From Amphibalanus amphitrite (lineage: Eukaryota > Arthropoda > Thecostraca > Balanomorpha > Balanidae): 64,000 nt of DNA. Shown here in pieces: positions 8,487 to 20,297 of the stretch (position 1 is the stretch's first letter; each line of letters begins with the position of its first letter). The translations under genes and the position numbers were made by a program. The stretch covers positions 62,001-126,000 of the forward strand of contig NW_024881507.1 of NCBI RefSeq assembly GCF_019059575.1, given 5' to 3'. The notes below the pieces were generated by a model. The model was not told where the DNA came from. It did not search any database and saw only the letters and a program-made list of their open reading frames with translations.

Positions 8487-11400
8487 ACGGTAGCGAAATG
8501 AGGTGAAAAAGTATTGCTGACAGGACGGTAGCAGCCGGTCGGACCATCGGCAACTCGACTGGCCACCAGGAAAACTCTCCACCGCTGCTCGCAGCGGCCA
8601 GTTGCATGCCTGGGAGGGCTGGCGCTTTGTCGTGACTCCGACTTCCCCACACCATTGCCAATATCAGCTTCAAAAGCTCCTATAGCTCACTGAGCTGGGA
8701 AGCTCTCGCTCACATAGTCGATTTCGAGCGACACCAGCACCGCTGCTCGCCTCGCGATGTGTTTGTCACCACACTAGGGATCCGGGGCGACGCGGCGGCA
8801 CGCAAGCCCGAAAATCCCCGTCTTCGGCGTCAACATTCGCATTGGCTGCCTATCAGCCATGGCCGAATCCACGGGCCGCCATTATGGCTGATTGAAGCCC
8901 AGCTGAGCGAAATAAGTTCGGCAAGGCAGCTGCGGCCTTCTCAGACGGGGAGAGGGACAGCTCCGGAGGCGGCATCAAACGACACCGTCAGTAGACTTCG
9001 TTAGGGCCAAATACACTAAGTGAGAGTAGGCATAATGACAGAAAGTTAATCCTACGACTTGCATGCCCGTATTTTTTGTTTGTGCACGCTTTGCGCGGCC
9101 GAAGAGAACAAAGGCGGTATTTGGGGTTTGCGCGAGTTACCACCCCGCCGACAGTTCGGGCCGATGCGTGGACGAAGTTTGCAGCGGGGAAGTGGCGGGC
9201 GACTGCGATCCGCGCGAGTCCGGTCCCTGGAGCACGCGCGGACGACAGCGATGGAGACGGAGTCTCCCCAGAGTCCATCTGTACGGACAAACAACGGCGA
9301 CGGCCCACGGTGATCGGCCCGCCCGCACCGAACGCCAATCGATGGACCAAGCGCCGCTAATGGCGCGTGAGCAACACCGGACAAATGTCTGGCACTAAAA
9401 AACGAGCCGTAAGACGATCGAAAGTGAACGTCAATAGCAGCCTTGGGACATGTCCTTCGATAACAAGTCATGTTCTTGCTTTTTGATCGCATACATTAAT
9501 GGATCGCATCGCGGGTGTCCTCATGGCGACAGACTCGGGAACCCCGGTTCCCGATTCTGTCCCGTCCCTACGTTATCGCTAACCCTTCAGCCCCACCGTC
9601 CGCCCCGTCCGTGTCGACACTGGCCCGCGGCGGCCCTCGGCCACACACAGGGAGCGACTCTCTCAGCGGAGACACCGGCAAACGCTACCGCCACGCCGGC
9701 GTAAATGAGTCGGCCTAGTGGTGTCATCAGGCCCGCCGGCCGCCGGGGCTCTGTGACAAATTAGAACCGAGCTGCGCGATTGAGCCGTTGCGCCGACGCC
9801 TACGGCCCATTGCGTCCTGATTGCCCAATGTCACACTCCAGCCACCGGCAGATGAGAACGGCCGGGCCTCTCGGAAATTATATCGGCAGCCTACCCGGCC
9901 ATCAGAGAGTTGTCGATGCATTTACGTTGACGTATAAATAGTAGGTTGAGGCCGGGTATAAATTATACGCCAGTGTCGACGTGAAATTTATGGCGTATGT
10001 CGGCGTGTTTACAGAAGGTGCAACGAGGCTCGGGTGGAGCGGACGGCCGGTCATGCAATCCATGTTTTATTATTAGAGACACAGTCATTAGTAGGAGAAA
10101 AACATGACGAGCCTGTCGCAAGTCCAAATCCCAGGACAGAAGACAAATAATGCTGCATTCATGCCGAGAACGAAAAAATGGATGGTGGAACAGCAAAAAT
10201 GTCTGCAAAGGAAACCGACGAGTTCTAATTTCCAGACAACGGAAATCCTCCAGCCTTCCGTTCCCAGAAGCCATTTTTATCAAAACAACATGTTGTGTAC
10301 CGTATTTTGTACCCGGAACAATCGAGTTACCTTCCATCATCAGCACAAATGGACTACCGAAAGCGTCAACAATGCCGGGCGATGCACAGCCAATACCTGC
10401 TCCCCCCGCCTCTCTGCCCTGACCCGGAGGTGACGGGCGATTCGCTCTGACCGACCAGACGAGGGCAGGAGCAGGGGCCGACCGGGGGATTACCATACAA
10501 ACGAAGCGACGGAGGTCGACGGCCAACGCCGTGACGTCGTCTGAGCTGCCTTTGGAAGGCGCCGACGGCGGCGGCTTCCGGTGGATGGGCGGGCGATGCA
10601 GCCGGGGGAGCTATAGGGAGCTGTGGCAGCCGTAAGCTAGAGGGTTGCGACTTCTGGATCCGAGGGGAGCTAGAGGGAGCTGTGACGCTGACGAGAGCTA
10701 GAATGTGTCAAGTGTGCGAAAAGCAAAAACGTGGAAAATCTGCAGGTGTCGGGAGCCGGAACGAAAGGTGGATGGAGAACTTACACATGAAGGTCAGAGG
10801 AGCCAAGAAACTAGTGAAAACCTGGACGTTGTTCCAATACTTTAGTACTACACGGACCTTTCTCTTGCTATGCCGAGACAGTAAAAGCTACACAGGAAAC
10901 AAAAATGGAGTAGCGACTAGCGACACCACTTTCAAAACCTGTAGCATCACGACCAATGACCATCTCTGGTAAGGCATTGCAGCCGTACGGCCTCCACTCG
11001 AGGCGTAATGCAGTCCTGGCTGAGTGGGGCGGCATTGCTCCAGGTACGGCCAAAGTAGCCCCCGCAGAGTTTGAGTGTTGCGAGCTGCAAATCCGCTATG
11101 CTGTATAGTGCGGCAGGCGGCGGCCGTTCTGTAGTGTATGGCGGCGGCGCCGGCACCCGTGCCAAGCCATTATGGTGTGCCGATAAACAGTAATGAGAGC
11201 CGGACGCGGCGGGCGGCGGCACTCGCCACGGACAGCGCTCCATTGGCATACAGCGTATAGCCACGGTCTGTCCGTCTGCATTGTGTCCCGGGAAATACAG
11301 CCTCGCCAGGCTGGCACGTAATAACACGTGCATTGTGCATGTGACAGACATACGCATATGGAGTGACCACTGGAGGAGGAGGAGAGTGGAGGAGGGGACG

Positions 11401-12930
11401 TGCAGAAATACCAGCCAACGTCGACGGCACCGGAAGAATGTGAGGCCACCCGCCTGACCGGCGCAGGCGCAGTGTGCGGTCAGGATTTACAGTGACATCA
11501 TATGCTAATCACTAATACCACACACCCAGCGGAAAGCCGCGAGTGATTCACGGCTGTTGATACCGTGCTGTGCTGCCAGCAGGACCAGCCTTTCCCATGT
11601 AATATGTCTGATCAATCGCAGGCACAACCACACACGCGATTTAGCCGTGTGTTCCACTCCTCTCGTGCCACCTCTCATGCTGGCGCTCCAACACACCCTT
11701 CCGGCCATCCGATCGGCCGTGCAGCCCATCAACTTGTTATCCTCACGCCTCAGTCGCTACATGCCTCCTGATTCGTCATTGAGCTCAGCCCGATGCTACC
11801 ACCACCTGTTTACATAAACCTCCGCCGTGCCGCCGCTGCAGAGTCGAGTACGACCGTCTGGGTCGGACGAACCGGCGCGGCGGGTCCTCTGGGACCGTGT
11901 CACCAAACCACACCACCCAGTGCTCTGGGTAGAGCGACACCCGACTCCGGTCTGAATCAGCCCGATCACCCCCCAATCTGCCCGGCCCACCGCCCCCAGG
12001 CGGCGACCTCTGCCCCCTGATCCCGCACCTCGCATTCCAGAGCACCAGGACCGCCAGCCGCCCAAACTGTGTATAACCGTCCATGGGTGAAATTAAACAT
12101 GAGCGCCATGGGTGACAAATGTCGAGTGAGGCCGACGGCGCTCATCATGGCCTGTGGCGCCGGTGGTGGCTCTCTGTGTGGCGGCTGTCAGACAAAACCC
12201 ACAGCGCTTGTGAGGTGGTATGATCCACCGCAGACACACCGTCCGAGTCCCATTGAGGTTAGCTTGGTGACCAAGCTGAGAGGTCAACCCAGCACGAGCA
12301 CACAATACACAACAAACCGCTGGAATGCAGTTGAGTCATCCGCGACCGCTTGACACAGCACAAGGTCAAACAGAGGGTGACAAGATGCCATGTGGTGCAG
12401 GTGACAGAGGTCAAGGGTCCCGTGACCCTTTGTGGCCAGCTGCACAGTGCTGATGCCACCCAAAGCCAGCCGCGCCTCTTTAGTAAGGCCTAATCCGTGC
12501 CGCGAGGAATGCTGAGTCGCTGACGCGGCCCCTGACGCGGCCAATGACGCGCTGGCTGACAGCACTGACGCTGGTGTGGAGGCAGCAGGGGTGGTCGCTC
12601 GGGACACCGTGGCGACGCCCGAAGCCGCCACTGACCGAGGCGGCTTATAAACGGCGGAGGGCCTGCCTTTAGCAGCTTGGGCGGCGCCCCAGTCGTCGCT
12701 TCTGTCCGCCCCGAAGCGTTCAATCATCGGCTTCGGGCCCACCCGCGCAACAGCGCGTCATCCAGCTGCATCGGCCGCTACCGCCCCTTTCGAAACATGT
12801 TGGAGGACCCCGAGAAACGAGTGACCACAAGCTTGATTCAACGAGATGCACAAGTGCGGGCCGCGGAATAACGTGTGGGACATTCCGAGTGGCCAGCAGC
12901 GTAGAGTGAAAAGCAGCCTAAGAGTCTTCG

Positions 12931-12959
12931 TATAGGGGCATTCCATGTCAACCGGGACA
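12931..12959. repeat. Left terminal inverted repeat
   Basis: TATAGGGGCAT and the bases up to GGGACA are mirrored at 15081-15109 with four mismatches. Confidence 0.8.
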
Positions 12960-15080
12960 GCCAAAATCGGTCACCTCTGCGATTTTATTCAAAGTTGGTG
13001 TACTTATTCGCTATTGGGTAAAACCTCTGTGGGTGAAAGGATTTTGTCATATGCCCTCGGGCTACAGAGATACAAGTCGCTAAACTTCTGCTTTTTGAGC
13101 AGAATTGGACGTGTATTGCAATCTTGAAAGATCTATAGCTTCAACATTTTTGAAGCTATTAATTTCAAACAAACTGAAACGGGTACATAAGGAGTTATGC
13201 TAGTAAAATTTGACAATTTTTACATTTTTTGGTGATTTTGAATTTATTTTATTTTGAATTAATTTCTTAAAATGTAATTTGTGAAAAATGGGTACCCTTC
13301 GATTTTGCTCAAATTTAGATATTGTCTTCCACTACACGTAAGGCACACGTGCTGAGAAAATTAGAGTGGGCCAACGATAACTTTGGATGATATAGCAACA
13401 AGTAGTGCAACGTAGCACGGGCGTTGGAAGGGGCCGATTTCGCTAACTCCACCTGTTTATCGCCAATAACTCACACCATAATTATTATATTAGCGTCAAA
13501 CTTTCAGTATCTGTCCAAAATCGAATTGCAAATCCTCCCGCGCAAGAAATAGGTAAATCGGTCCACAACTTTTCTAGTTATAGCGGTGTAAAGTCAAACA
13601 TTCCTGCCGGAGCGGCTCGGCGGCCGGCGCCGGCCGTTGCCGCCTGAGTGGTAGACTGTGCCGGCGCAGGACGGTTCCATCTTTGCACCGCGCTTCTTAC
13701 CGCTGATTATGATCGATTCGTGTCAAATTTTGTGTGAAGGCTTAAAAATATACAGGCAATCTAATGTTTAAATAAATACGAAAATCAACTGGTAAAATTA
13801 AACTATTAGCCATTAGGGTGCAAACACAATATGTGACTATGACGTTTCCCGCGTCGGCCGATCCCCGCCTCTGCCGGCGACATCTTACTCTTAGCAAGCC
13901 ACTGCCAAATTTATGGTAAGATTAACTAGAGATTCTCATAACATTACAAATGTCGTATAAAGGAAGAAATAGGAAAATGGGCCAGTATCTCTTAGAGCTA
14001 TGGGCGTATAAACGCAAAATAGTCACTATAGCAAATTTGATCACGTTTAACCTCATTTGATCTTGAATGTATTGATCTAGGGCCATGAAACTGGCACACG
14101 ATAAAGTTCCCCACCGCCCCACCTACATTTCAAATTCCGTTTTTTAATACCTTATTTTGTCTAAACCGGGCTTTTCTCCCCTAGCGCTGGGAGAGTCTGG
14201 CGTATTTTCTTTTTGCAACCAAAGAGAGGCGCTACCCGGAGAATGCCCAATTTCATCATTAAAAAACTGACTTACGATGACCAGCTATTTTCGTGGCTTA
14301 GTAGTAAGTGTGCCGAATGTACCCACCTCGAAATCTAAAGGTCGCTGGCTCGCAGCGCGGGTCAGCCTGAGCCCTGAAGTGTTTAACACACATTTGTTTT
14401 TGTGGCATCTGGCCAGCCGGCAAAGTTGTGAGGGCTAATGTTCGGATCTAGGTAGCATTTGCCCAGTCGGCAACTGCCGTGAGGGCTGTACAGTGTACAT
14501 ATTTACGCGTGTTAGATTAGGTCAGGTCACGTCAGGTCAGGTTAGGTTTGCTTTGGTTTGGGGTAGGTAGAAAGAAGCATCTCCAGGTAGCGCCTCTACT
14601 TGGTTGCTAAAACGAAACACGCGAGTGCCAGACATTACGAAGTCCAAAAGACAGTTACGTAGACGTCGGCCCATTCTGGATTTTTTATATGATGTAGCTA
14701 ATGTATAGGAGAATAAAATATGTAAAAATCAGCAAAATCGAAGGGTACCCATTTTTCAGAAAATTAAAATTTATTCTTTGAATTTTAATTAAGTTCACTA
14801 ATTAGTTAATTACGTCAATATTGTTATCCTCAAATGAAAGCCTGACCTATTCCCTCCATTTCACACTTTGTCTCGTGGTGATATGTCTAAAACTTCAATG
14901 GTTATGACGCTTTAAAGATGATAATGTGCCTTGCCTAAGTCAATGTTTGATGACGTGTATCTCGGAAACGTGACGTCATATCTTGACAAAAATATGTCTC
15001 CTTTCTTTTCACATATAGATGAGTAGTTTCACAAAGTTTCGCAAAAATCGGAGGGGGTGAGGTTCAAAATGGTCATTTTT

Positions 15081-15109
15081 TGTCCCACTTGACGTGGCAT
15101 GCCCCTATA
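15081..15109. repeat. Right terminal inverted repeat
   Basis: The reverse complement of 12931-12959 with four mismatches; ends GCCCCTATA. Confidence 0.8.
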
Positions 15110-15887
15110 GTGATTTGGAACGGCGGAAGAGCGCTTGAAATCAGCGCAGAAAGTTGCGTCTCACGGGGCCGTTACGGTTCCCACGCAGGTTCAGATTGTG
15201 GCCCGGGCGGTCTTGCCTGGACTGGTCCCACAGCAAAAATGCACCGCCGATAATCGTCTTAACACGGAGACTTCTCGCTCGAGCGGAGACCGACACGGAA
15301 TATCGGCGCACCCCGCACCACTTTCCTCCACACTCCACGAGCTCACTTAGCCATTACTTGAATCACCGCGGGCTTGGCTCGGAGGAGTGACGTCACATTC
15401 TGACACACTTTGGTCGGAGGTCGAGCGGTCGGTCGCATTCTGGATCGGTGAATATGGGTAATTCTGGGGGCACCTTTGGTTTCCATATACCGCAGTCGGC
15501 GCCCAATACAGGCAGAGCCGCTGCAGGGTGCGGCCAGTAGACACGCAATCCCTCGGCGCGAGCGCAGATATAGCCGGGGCTCTGGTCGTATGCTCGCTTG
15601 TCTCCGGGCAAGCCGATCTCCACAACATAGTCCAGAGGAAATCAATATCACCACATTGAGCTACGCACTGGTTGATGGCTGACATCTATTAAGAAATATC
15701 CATTATGAACTGCCCAACTTTCTGACGCGGTTAGGATTACAAAACACAGATGCCCGCCGCCCGTCCAGCTTCAGCAATCAGATCGAAATCAATAGAATGC
15801 GTGCATCACGACTGAGCAAACAGGATATTGTGGTCTTACGCCATACAGGCACGGATGATGAACATTCGCACTGTCCCGCGGGTAAAG

Positions 15888-16050
15888 GGAGTTCACACTC
15901 ACGCTGTCCGGAGGGTATGGAGAAGGGAGGTAACACTCACGCTGTCCGGGGGTATGGGGGAGTTAACACTCATATGGGGAAGGGAGTTAACACTCACGCT
16001 GTCCGGCGGGTGTGGGGAAGGAGTTCACACTCACGCTGTCCGGAGGGTAT
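15888..16050 (-). repeat. PlexA: Minisatellite made of the IPT-1 exon 3' end and its splice donor
   Basis: About four and a half units of roughly 37 bp. The unit holds the last 16 nt of the exon (CCCTCCGGACAGC and neighbours) followed by the donor GTGAGTGT. The genuine donor is at 16034. Copies of CAGC|GTGAGTGT have their last exon-like base at 15998, 15941 and 15903. A partly deleted unit lies between 15961 and 15985, and a decayed one lies before 15888. Reading on from the genuine donor in frame reaches TGA at 15996-15994, so use of the donors at 15941 or 15903 would truncate plexin. The donor at 15998 would shift the frame. Confidence 0.9.
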
Positions 16051-16206
16051 GGGCGGCAGCAGGTCGGTGCGCGGGGTCCCGCAGGTCAGTGTGTCCTGCC
16101 CCGTCTGAGTGGCGTTGGTGATGAGCGTCCTGCCCATCAGCGTGAAGGCGCACAGGAAGCTGCCCGACTGCTGCAGCTTCGGCAGGTTGTTGATGGTCAG
16201 CGTCAG
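16035..16206 (-). CDS. PlexA: Plexin exon: IPT-1 domain
   Basis: Encodes 57 codons plus one base, from LTLTINNLPKL to PPIPSGQ, with the last base C starting a His codon finished by the PSI-2 exon. This is the extracellular immunoglobulin-like (IPT/TIG) segment between PSI-1 and PSI-2. Plexin hallmarks are NLP near the start, FLCAF, a glycosylation sequon (ITNATQ) and CGTPRTDLLP. The acceptor is TTCACAG|CTG (phase 0) and the donor is CAGC|GTGAGT (phase 1). The donor is the last member of a tandem array of donor copies, so splice choice here is an open question. Confidence 0.95.
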
Positions 16207-19200
16207 CTGTGAACACAGAGGGAGAAACACCGTCAGTCACAGGGGTCACGTCATCGGCCCGGGGGTCATTCACCACCCGACCTTGACGGCGGATCATGGG
16301 CGGAACCAAAACAGGGAAACTATGAGACAAAGAGGCGTATTGCTGTGAGTGACAGGAGTTTCAATCGCGTGGTCAACTTGTGATCTGATTTAGGAAGGTC
16401 GCGATCAAGTCGCTAAAAGGTGAGCGTCGTGACAAGTTCAGTTCCTTATCGCCTTATCTTCCGGATAACATAAACCGAACGACTTGTCTTTCAAAAACTC
16501 CGATGTGAACTGGGGCTATTGACCTCAGCTGTTCCGTGCCGGCTGACAAACGTTGACAGCTCTGGCAGGCAAATTCTCAGAGCCCTCCCGATCGTGGCTT
16601 CCACATAAAACTGTAACTGCGTCACGACAAAACGCCGATTTCCTGTCCGTAGAGTGCCCCGGGCGCGCACGACCGGCTAAGCAGTACATCCGGGCAAAGT
16701 GTGGTCGGATAGGTTCCGTGCGCTCCCGGTGGCCATGGGACCGCGGACAGCGGACAGCGGGAAACTGGACGGTGGGTGGTGGATATGTGCGGGAGGCATC
16801 AGGGCGGCGACCGGTGAGGGGCAGTGGCAAATGAGGAAACGAGCGGAGTTGTAATCTGAGCGCGTCGAGCAGGTGCTGTGGGATGGGATAAAACAGGGAT
16901 GGTGGATATAAATAAAGATCGGCAAGCTCCAATGCGGCTCCAACTTCGTTACCTACAGCCTACAGGCCAGCGATTTGGATGTCATCTTCAGAACCCGTAG
17001 AAAATGTGGACTCAAGCACCGTCGGTGGTGTCCAGTGCAGACGGGAGATCGCCATCCATTCCCCAGTCGCGAACCAGTCGCCAGTCGGATAGGAGACTTC
17101 TTCATGAGTCACCACCACCACCCGGCTCAGCACCGCCCGGTGTTTATTTGGTGTCGGCCGGACGCCCATGACGAAACGCTCGCCAAGGGGCGTGCGGCAG
17201 ACGGCAGACGGACGTTGGCGGTGTCCCAGGGTCACGGAGAGGTCATAGAGGTCATAATAAGACTGCAGATCAAATGGAGACCCCCAGGCAAACAGCAAAC
17301 CTTGCAAAATATAATATGCACCAGCCACAAAAGCAAGCGCGATCTTATATTTAAATTCGCCCAGATAATACAGCCAGAATCCTTGAAACAATGCAGGGTC
17401 TAGAAAACGTACCACTTACGTGCCTCAGAGGGCATATGAATTCCTGAACAATATCCCGCAACAGACACGAAAGCCTGCATCCGAATCGGGTCAAGGACCT
17501 CGGTACACACATGTTCCACCCACCAACAGCGCAGCATCTGCCTCCTTCCAAGGACCTGATTATTCCTAGCGCATTGCATCAGACGACGGGCGTCATCCAC
17601 TAGCAAACATCCAATATCGATACGTGTGGTGAGCGCATTCGCCAGCGTGCAAGGCGTCGGTGCGAGCGTTGTACTTGCGAGTTCTCCGCTGTTCCTACAA
17701 CGCGACACACCCTCGGACAGAACACGTTATCTCGCGATATCACCAATTACAGACGTGTTCAGTCTTTGTTTTGTGATAACTTGAGCCACACCTGTGCGCA
17801 CTTTTTTAGGTATGTACAATTGCACACTGCACAACTTGTTCCGAGTTGAGATGAGGACGTCTGCCGCCGGGCCCCTCGGTGGTGCACATCATCTCACAGC
17901 TCGTCGCGACATCCAGCGACACAGTAAACACTCCGCTCCGGTTACAGGCTGCGCCTCGACGGCGCCGTCGGGTTCCTCTCGGCCGCCGCGGCGCCGAATC
18001 TGGTCCTCCGCGGCAGACCAAACACCGGAAACACGACCCATCGGCCCTTCTACCCGCGCGTCTTCACTCATACACATCATCAGTTATCAGCAGCACGTCA
18101 GCTCTGCACCGCAGCAGCGCCCAGCCGCACGCCGGCGCCGCCACCCCGGTCACACGTAGGCACCCAGGCGTGTTTGTCCACTTGAGAGCTCGTCATTCAT
18201 CTGAAGAGCAGCTCACACAGCGCGAACGGCTGGAGCGAGGTTCACACAGGGCCGCTGTGACATCTCCCTGTAACGTTCTCCGCGTCAGGAGGAAGCGCAC
18301 CACGATCGTGACGTCACCGCCAGTCACGGGGGTCCGTTCGTCACTGGTACCGTGACGCCCCATTGAGTAAGCGATGGAGGCTGACTGATGGTGAGTGGGC
18401 TGGCTGGTCACCGACAACGGCAGAGCCTCAGTGAAACTCCAGCGGCGGAACGGGCCCCTAACATGGCGCCGCCTGTGAGACATGCGTGCCGCACGCATAC
18501 GGCATAGACTCTCTCTATTGATATCAAGCACACATGAGTTATGTCCGGCATTCAATAATATTCAGTATTAACTGAGACGACTGACATATTGCTCCTCTGC
18601 CGCCAAAATCTAGCAGACGCCGGAGACCAGACGGCACGCGGCATATTTTTCTCCCGAACCTCGCTACCACCACCGGTTTGTATATGTCCCCTCGGCAGCA
18701 CCGCCGTCCGTTCGAGCTCTCTCCGACTCCCTGGGGCCGTCGGCTGAGTCCATAGGTCAGCCCTCCCCAAACAAACGCGGTGACCGGTCGTGTCGCGCCG
18801 TCCGAGACACGCCCGCTGGGAGATACGAGCCGTGACGATGACCGGCGTCTGCTGAGCGTCGTCCCAACCGACAGACCGCTAGACCGACAGTTTCTTCCTC
18901 CGATTGACCATTCGATGTTCGAATACATCCGACATGCCCGGTCGGCAGATAGATCGAAGGATCATTGGACAGATCGACAAATAGTTTGACCGCTGCGCCG
19001 TGCCGGTCTGACAGACAGATTCTAGCAGCAAGCGGGATGGAAGCGATCTGCTGACCGGAAGCCACTCTTCACTGTAGGTATTTGACCAGAGGACCACCGC
19101 CGAGCCCCAGGGAGGGCCTGGTGCCGGGAGTGACACATCGCCACCCCTGGTCCGCCTGATAACGGGCCGATTCGTCAGGAAGGAGGCATGTTTACTCGTC

Positions 19201-20223
19201 TCCACTGCACCCTGCCTTCAGTGGTCCTGCGCTATGGGGACGACAGGAGCCACCGACGCCACCATCGCGCGTCCACTGGTCGGCAGGTAAACCCACGCTG
19301 TCGGTAAAAAGTAGTGGACCCGGCCTTTTCTTACCTAGCCGACGTCTGCCCAGTCGGTGTCACCATCCTTTTCTGCCGCCCGCTGTCCAGCCGCGAGGGT
19401 CGGGTCAGGCGACGGAGAGGGAGCTAGCGGGCGGTGGGAGAGCGGGCGACCTCGGAGGGCAGGTCACCCTGGTCCCCGCCCCCGCTGACACAGTCGGCCC
19501 GTCTCCCAACAGACACGGTACTCATCACGGCCGCCCCAAACGACAAAACACAGCCGCAAAAACGGCAACGAATTGAATTCCGTCCCGCCAGCCGTGCGCT
19601 TTTTGTCATCTTGTCATCTTGTGCGCGCGGGCGGGTCCGGTCCGACTCGCGGTCGACCCCAGCCGTCCCTGGGACCCGTGTCACCCTGTCCCAGGTAGGC
19701 GTGGACCAGGTCACGTGACCGTCCCCGCTCCCCGGAGACGAGCTTCTCTCAGCGGGCCGGCCGATCACGTGACCGGTTCGATTAGGCCCGGCCGGACAAG
19801 CAGACCAGGCACGACTGGGGCATAAATGGATCACAGCACGGCCCGGGCACGGTTCGAGCTCCTCTGGGACGTGGTCATGGGCGTGGTCAGTCGCTGGGGA
19901 GGGTAACGGAGCCAGGGGTGTGCTCCGGGCGCGGTAAGGCGACCGGGTCACGGCGGTCAGCTCGCCGCAGCTGTGAGCGGCTGTCAAGTAGCGTCACAGG
20001 AGCATTGCAGTTGTTATCAATGTGCGGGTGAGCGGCTGGTCGTCTCAAAGCGCAGACCGAAAGCGGTCGCTGTCCTTTTTGTTGAATTTAGGAAGCCAAA
20101 CATAAACGTGGAATATGCAAGCTATGCCTGAAGTCATCTGTTAGACAAGTGTTTATAGAGTGGGCGGCCGCTACACAGGGTCCTGGGCAATCGCGAATCC
20201 TGCCTAAACATTCGCAATAAACT

Positions 20224-20297
20224 CGCCGAACCGGCGCATTAAATCAGCTCCTACATTCGTAGTAAATGCGCCGAACTGGCGTATTAAATCAGCTCCT
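20224..20297. repeat. Two-copy 45-bp-period repeat
   Basis: Copies of 29 bp at 20224-20252 and 20269-20297 differ at two positions and share GCATTAAATCAGCTCCT or its near match. No function is evident. Confidence 0.65.

Larger units (their letters stand above)
12931..15109. mobile_element. AT-rich non-autonomous DNA element with long degenerate inverted ends
   Basis: The ends are inverted repeats: 12931-12959 (TATAGGGGCATTCCATGTCA..) and 15081-15109 agree at 25 of 29 bases. Similarity continues inward in patches. A 27-bp perfect inverted match lies at 13283-13309 and 14731-14757, each exactly 352 bp from its own end. The composition is much more AT-rich than the flanks and there is no transposase frame. 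The target duplication could be TA (or TATA), but the ends are palindromic there, so this is ambiguous and I do not assign a superfamily. A small hairpin (ATAGCTTCAA / TTGAAGCTAT) lies near 13135-13160. Confidence 0.8.
3516..16034 (-). other. PlexA: Plexin intron (12.5 kb) between the IPT-1 and PSI-2 exons
   Basis: Bounded by C|GTGAGT at 16035/16034 and CAG|AC at 3516/3515. It carries an LTR element (6045-8481), an AT-rich inverted-repeat element (12931-15109) and decoy donors (15888-16034). The stretches 3516-6039, 8487-12930 and 15110-15864 hold no gene I can support. Around 4600-4690 there are loosely repeated TCAGGTCA-like motifs. Around 10605-10680 a GGGGAGCTA..GGGAGCTGTG motif occurs twice. 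Confidence 0.9.

Noticed and set aside
15888..16050. CRISPR-like array
   Set aside because: Units are adjacent without unique spacers of constant length, and they clearly derive from a plexin exon end in an animal gene.
19709..19771. Pair of CACGTG palindromes as a promoter element
   Set aside because: Six-base palindromes are expected by chance in this GC-rich sequence, and no start site or gene lies near.
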